From: a virus
Strand: one strand, 5' to 3'
Virus record (IMG/VR): IMGVR_UViG_3300044691_000130
Coordinates: 1 to 39,905 of that record
DNA length: 39,905 bases
Shown: piece by piece, positions 37,187-39,905 of the stretch
How positions within the stretch are numbered: the stretch's first letter is position 1
How the letters are laid out: each line of letters starts with the position of its first letter
Made by a program: the position numbers and the translations under genes
Notes under the pieces: model-generated
Seen by the model: the letters and a program-made list of their open reading frames with translations, nothing else
Database searches by the model: none
Told to the model about the DNA's origin: nothing

Positions 37187-37419
37187 GTTAAAGTGAAGTC
37201 TTCCGGACTTTTGATCATGTCTCGAAACGCTCGGGCCGTTGGCTCGACGCGCTGATCGTACTTGCGAAACTTCGCGATGATGCGATTCGCGGTTGGCACA
37301 GAGACGCGCCACATAGCCGCGCACGTCTTGATTGAGACACCGGATTTTCGATAGCAGTACAGTTCCCACTCTTCGACGCGACGCAGGCGGGGAGGGCGGC
37401 CGGTTTTGATATGTTCCAC
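37183..37419 (-). CDS. Small helix-turn-helix protein
   Basis: 78 aa from GTG 37419 with AAGGA upstream. GRPPRLRR near residue 8 is an AT-hook-like basic patch. Residues 25-55 (SGVSIKTCAAMWRVSVPTAN) form a helix-turn-helix of the resolvase/transposase-like type. It follows a gene with the same GRPPR patch. Likely DNA-binding; target unknown. Confidence 0.65.
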   Translation of the reverse strand: MEHIKTGRPPRLRRVEEWELYCYRKSGVSIKTCAAMWRVSVPTANRIIAKFRKYDQRVEPTARAFRDMIKSPEDFTLT

Positions 37420-37421
37420 GA

Positions 37422-37598
37422 TTAACCGTCCTTTCTAAACTTGCGGCGCACCGCTTCGTAAATGATGTTGAAGTTAGGAACGCGGCGCGGCGGCCGGCCA
37501 CGGCGCTGCATCTCTCCAGTCTTCCGAAGGCTGCCGTCCATGTGATCTTGGATGACCTCATCGGCGCGTTCCTCGAGCGATGGCTGATACCGTTTCAC
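37422..37598 (-). CDS. Small basic protein with GRPPR motif
   Basis: 58 aa from GTG 37598, overlapping the previous stop as GTGA. Acidic N-terminal helix, then QRRGRPPRRVPNF, an AT-hook-like patch echoed in the next gene, and a basic terminal helix (EAVRRKFRKDG). Probably binds nucleic acid. Confidence 0.6.
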   Translation of the reverse strand: MKRYQPSLEERADEVIQDHMDGSLRKTGEMQRRGRPPRRVPNFNIIYEAVRRKFRKDG

Positions 37599-37846
37599 CG
37601 CGGCGCGTCTCCACTGGCATCAGACTGTGAGGCGGCGTGCCATTGCTCTACTGCGCTGCTTATCTGCCCTTCGATGTGTTGAATCGTCGCCCACTTGCCA
37701 CGCGGGAACCACTCAGGACGGTCCTCGCATTTCTTCAGCAGAAGCACTAGCCACGCCATACGGTCGGCTCCTTCGACGCCGTACACGTCCTGATCGAGCG
37801 CTCTACCGATACCCTCTGCGGCACTGCTCGATAGTGATACGGTCAC
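37595..37846 (-). CDS. Hypothetical early protein
   Basis: 83 aa from GTG 37846, which overlaps the upstream stop and has AGAGG 7 nt before it; the upstream ATG reading is not needed. Helical, with AWLVLLLKKCED in the middle and a conserved-looking WFPRGKWATIQHI segment. This type occurs as a short gene in many phage early operons. Function unknown. Confidence 0.6.
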   Translation of the reverse strand: MTVSLSSSAAEGIGRALDQDVYGVEGADRMAWLVLLLKKCEDRPEWFPRGKWATIQHIEGQISSAVEQWHAASQSDASGDAPR

Positions 37847-38415
37847 GACTTCACCTCTCCGCTGGCAGTAGCCAACGCCGGGTATCGCGGCTTCTTGCAC
37901 CCAAGACAAGCCTGGTCGTCAATGCCGCTCACGGTGTCGCAATGGATGCAAATCCAACGGAACGGCGCGTTAGGATCGTCAGCAGGACCGCACCGCCCGC
38001 GGGGAGGTGGCGACCAGCCAACCTCTTTCAATCCCTCTCGGTACTTTCCGCCTAAGCGCCAAAACAGCTTGTACATCTCGGTCGCCTGCTGTCTCTGCAA
38101 GGTGAGAAGTACGTCGCCGGTGCGAGCGTGTACCTCGCTGTCGTCGGTAAGCTCCCACAGTAAGTCGATGAGCTTTTGTTGTGCAGTCCTAGCCATGATC
38201 AGTTCTCCATCGGACTGTGGTGCTATTGGCCAGAAGCGCAGCGTGATCGGTGTACCTGGCAAATAGGCTCGCGCCTCGTCTTCCGTCATGCTGATTTCAA
38301 GTTTCTGTCCGTTGGCGCGGCTCATTTCCAATGTGAGCGTGGCACGCAGCGGCCGGCCATCGCCGCGACCGCCGTACTCGACGGCCTGCACGTGGCCTTG
38401 TAGTTCAATCGTCAT
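37843..38415 (-). CDS. Protein with C-terminal zinc ribbon
   Basis: 190 aa from ATG 38415, overlapping the preceding gene by 11 nt. Residues 1-75 form a beta domain (GHVQAVEYGGRGDGRPLRAT), residues 76-150 are helical, and the tail has CIHCDTVSGIDDQACLGC, a CxxC...CxxC ribbon of the RanBP2 type. The beta and helical parts may be a fusion of two small phage proteins: an internal ATG begins a plausible second unit at MARTAQQKL. Role unknown. Confidence 0.6.
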   Translation of the reverse strand: MTIELQGHVQAVEYGGRGDGRPLRATLTLEMSRANGQKLEISMTEDEARAYLPGTPITLRFWPIAPQSDGELIMARTAQQKLIDLLWELTDDSEVHARTGDVLLTLQRQQATEMYKLFWRLGGKYREGLKEVGWSPPPRGRCGPADDPNAPFRWICIHCDTVSGIDDQACLGCKKPRYPALATASGEVKS

Positions 38416-38599
38416 TAGGCGGTTCTCCACATTTGACGCACAGCGTCTCAGCAACCCAAACCCATCGATTACCGTCAGCGTCGGCACCGTATTGGCTGTG
38501 GCGCGTCTCGAACTCGCAGGGCTTGCCATCGACAGAGCACAGATAGCCCAAGGCGACGCCTTCCTGCACCATGTCGTACTCAGCGAGAACGTTAGCCAT
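38405..38599 (-). CDS. Small cysteine-rich early protein
   Basis: 64 aa from ATG 38599 with AGGAG 6 nt upstream. Two cysteines in YLCSVDGKPC and two in LCVKCGEPP could bind a metal. It overlaps its neighbours by 8 and 11 nt. Unrecognised. Confidence 0.6.
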   Translation of the reverse strand: MANVLAEYDMVQEGVALGYLCSVDGKPCEFETRHSQYGADADGNRWVWVAETLCVKCGEPPNDD

Positions 38600-38909
38600 G
38601 CTCGGCTCCTGTTTCACGTGCTGACTCTACGGCGGTGAGAGCGGTGCATTCCGCAATAAGCTCCACCGCATCGACTATGCAGCCATTGTCAATCGCCATG
38701 AATGTTCGCTTGGCTGCGCAGATGCTGGCCTCATCGGTAAGATTCTCAAGGCACTCGAATAGCCGTTGCGCCCTGATCTTGTACGCCGCCAGCGTCTCAA
38801 CCTGGTCTGCGGCCTCTTCGCACGCTTGCCGAGACATGACAACCTCGACGCCATCGGGATCGTGCTGACGACCCAGGCGGAGGATTTCAGAAAGGGTATG
38901 GATCGTCAT
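38592..38909 (-). CDS. Hypothetical helical protein
   Basis: 105 aa from ATG 38909 with AGAGG upstream. Helical throughout (QACEEAADQVETLAAYKIRA), with two cysteines late in the sequence and no recognisable domain. It lies directly after the methyltransferase remnant. Confidence 0.6.
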   Translation of the reverse strand: MTIHTLSEILRLGRQHDPDGVEVVMSRQACEEAADQVETLAAYKIRAQRLFECLENLTDEASICAAKRTFMAIDNGCIVDAVELIAECTALTAVESARETGAEHG

Positions 38910-38937
38910 TTTGCATTTCCCTCTGGATTAGCTTGTG

Positions 38938-39180
38938 TCATGAGACGCCATGCGCTGACAGCCACGCACGGAACCTGTCCATTGCCAGTGGCCGCAAAGC
39001 GCTCCATCCTGTCGGCCGCCCCATCAGATACTAAGGTGGAAGCCCGCCATCGTTTTGTCGAGCGTGTAGGGCAGACCTGGAATATCCGTCAATCTCCACT
39101 GCGCAAACAGTCCGCCATTTGAGTAGCAAACTCGCCAGTAATCCACCGCCAGCGCCCGCGAAAAGTGCCAGCTCATTCAA
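38938..39180 (-). pseudogene. Remnant of a C5 DNA methyltransferase
   Basis: Starts at TTG 39180 with GGAG 6 nt upstream. The first 49 residues are the N-terminus of a phage cytosine-C5 methyltransferase: NELALFAGAGGG is motif I (AdoMet binding) and VCAVEID motif II. A TAG at 39033-39031 stops it at GLPP. The same frame then continues for 30 residues with YLMGRPTGW and a terminal FRAWLSAHG helix, which resemble the extreme C-terminus of these enzymes. The catalytic Pro-Cys motif, motifs VI to IX and the target-recognition domain are missing. A single internal deletion explains this. The short product could still be made but cannot methylate. Confidence 0.75.
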
Positions 39181-39361
39181 TTTTAACTCCTGCTCCTGCA
39201 GCGGCTGTAACCTGTTGAGCGGGGCGCTCATTGAGCCTGGCTTCGAGGGCATCGTAGTCAGAAGCGGCCACGACCTTCACCATGGATTTGCGGCTTTGCT
39301 TGTGCTCGGTCTCGGTCCACAGTGACCGCGGCGCAACCCAGTATCGTTTTACCTCACTCAC
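39173..39361 (-). CDS. Hypothetical small protein
   Basis: 62 aa from GTG 39361, preceded by CAGGAG, overlapping the next gene by 8 nt. The N-terminus is a strand pair (EVKRYWVAPRSLW), then a Lys-rich helix and an Ala-rich tail. Small AAPRSLW/YDALEARL-type proteins are common in phage early operons. Function unknown. Confidence 0.6.
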   Translation of the reverse strand: MSEVKRYWVAPRSLWTETEHKQSRKSMVKVVAASDYDALEARLNERPAQQVTAAAGAGVKIE

Positions 39362-39530
39362 TTTTGACTCCTGTGGATGTAGCCATAGGAAGCGTTTCGT
39401 AATAATCAAGCGCGGCCACCGCGCCGCCCCCGAATCCCATGAGCGTAAGAGCCTCCACGGGATTGTGACCATCGCCGACGTTGATAGAGCCATCTCTCCA
39501 TACAAATCGGTAAGTGTGCAATTCACCCAT
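39354..39530 (-). CDS. Hypothetical small protein
   Basis: 58 aa from ATG 39530 with AGGAG upstream. Predicted beta hairpin (HTYRFVWRDGSINVGDG) followed by a helix with a GFGGGAVAALDYYE turn. Stop overlaps the next gene. Unrecognised. Confidence 0.6.
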   Translation of the reverse strand: MGELHTYRFVWRDGSINVGDGHNPVEALTLMGFGGGAVAALDYYETLPMATSTGVKSE

Positions 39531-39825
39531 TTGACTCTCCTGCGGATGTAGATTGAGGACCAATTACCTGATCGGCTTCGATCACGCAGCCCATGGCCGC
39601 TAGGCGTTGATCCGAGTCCCACACCCATGTCTTGCAATCAAGCGCCGCCTGCACCCATTGCCGCAGGCTGGCGATGACGATATCGCGGTGCGCCAGTTCG
39701 GCGGCGATGTCGGACTTGCTGTGCAGCGCCTCAGCGGTAAGCGCTTGGACGTGACGCATGTAAGCACCGCCGTTGCGCAGGTCTTGATCAACGATGTCGC
39801 GGTTTCCCACGTCGTAGAATTTCAC
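39523..39825 (-). CDS. Hypothetical helical protein
   Basis: 100 aa from GTG 39825, overlapping the preceding stop as GTGA, with AGGAG 7 nt upstream. Helical (MRHVQALTAEALHSKSDIAA; IVIASLRQWVQAALD). Its tail TSAGESNG is encoded by the shared gene-junction sequence. Unrecognised. Confidence 0.6.
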   Translation of the reverse strand: MKFYDVGNRDIVDQDLRNGGAYMRHVQALTAEALHSKSDIAAELAHRDIVIASLRQWVQAALDCKTWVWDSDQRLAAMGCVIEADQVIGPQSTSAGESNG

Positions 39826-39905
39826 TTAGACTCTCCTGCGTCACTCACCTGTGACTTAATTGCTGGCAGCACTTCTCGAATGAGTCGGTACACCGGCTTG
39901 TCAGG
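39822..39905 (-). CDS. Partial gene at the right edge
   Basis: The last 27 codons of a leftward gene whose start lies beyond the window. It reads PDKPVYRLIREVLPAIKSQV and ends SDAGESK; its stop overlaps the next start as GTGA. Too little to identify. Confidence 0.5.
   Translation of the reverse strand, partial: PDKPVYRLIREVLPAIKSQVSDAGESK

Noticed and set aside
37070-37561. 163-aa minus ORF
   Set aside because: Shadow of the two helix-turn-helix/GRPPR genes, which have proper starts and a GTGA overlap chain.
1-39905. tRNA genes, insertion sequences, integrase and att sites
   Set aside because: No cloverleaf, transposase, tyrosine or serine recombinase motif, or terminal inverted repeats were found by eye.

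Overview
The window is almost all of a temperate-style, P22-like podophage genome: virion proteins of the P22 family, a lambdoid control switch and a moderately GC-rich, gene-dense layout with many stop/start overlaps (ATGA, GTGA, TAATG). The host is most likely a Gram-negative pseudomonadote. This is inferred from the P22-type virion, the Erf-type recombinase and a DUF3653-type regulator; no host gene is present. No integrase, partition gene, tRNA or attachment site was seen.

Layout. (1) 1-6080, leftward: an early operon starting at a promoter near 6136. In order of transcription it holds a 33-aa leader-like protein, an HNH homing endonuclease, small proteins, a membrane peptide, a pentapeptide-repeat protein, zinc-ribbon proteins, an Erf-family annealing protein, a Ref-like HNH nuclease, further small proteins and a radical SAM protein. 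(2) 6100-6872: the switch. A leftward XRE-type repressor lies between copies of a 14-bp operator (GGTAA-4-TTACC), and a Cro-sized protein diverges rightward. (3) 7134-9607, rightward: replication initiator with a candidate origin inside it, helicase-loader-like protein, PD-(D/E)XK-type nuclease and a probable late antiterminator, followed by a terminator. (4) 9671-31644, rightward late genes: small proteins with a GroES-like co-chaperonin, small and large terminase, P22-type portal, scaffold, coat, decoration-like proteins, an SGNH hydrolase, gp4- and gp10-type tail accessory proteins, a cupin-like protein, three ejection proteins and two tail fibre/spike proteins with related N-termini. (5) 31644-36707: lysis and cell-surface cassette, with holin candidates, a GH24-like endolysin, a permuted NlpC/P60-type hydrolase, and a proline-linker protein next to a GH71-like glycoside hydrolase. 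One leftward gene is embedded here. (6) 36729-39905, leftward: small early-type genes including a remnant of a C5 DNA methyltransferase with its catalytic centre missing.

Both ends of the window cut leftward genes, and the right-hand leftward block resembles the left-hand one in gene size and in gene-junction sequence. This fits a circular or circularly permuted genome opened inside one long leftward operon, but the sequence alone does not prove the ends join.

How it works together: the repressor/operator switch would control divergent early transcripts. Replication and annealing proteins amplify the DNA, and the Q-like protein would allow read-through of the terminator at 9625-9646 into the long late transcript. 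The capsid is assembled through portal, scaffold and coat, filled by the terminase and closed by gp4/gp10-like proteins. Surface enzymes (spike, SGNH hydrolase, GH71-like enzyme) suggest a host or biofilm with complex surface polysaccharide.
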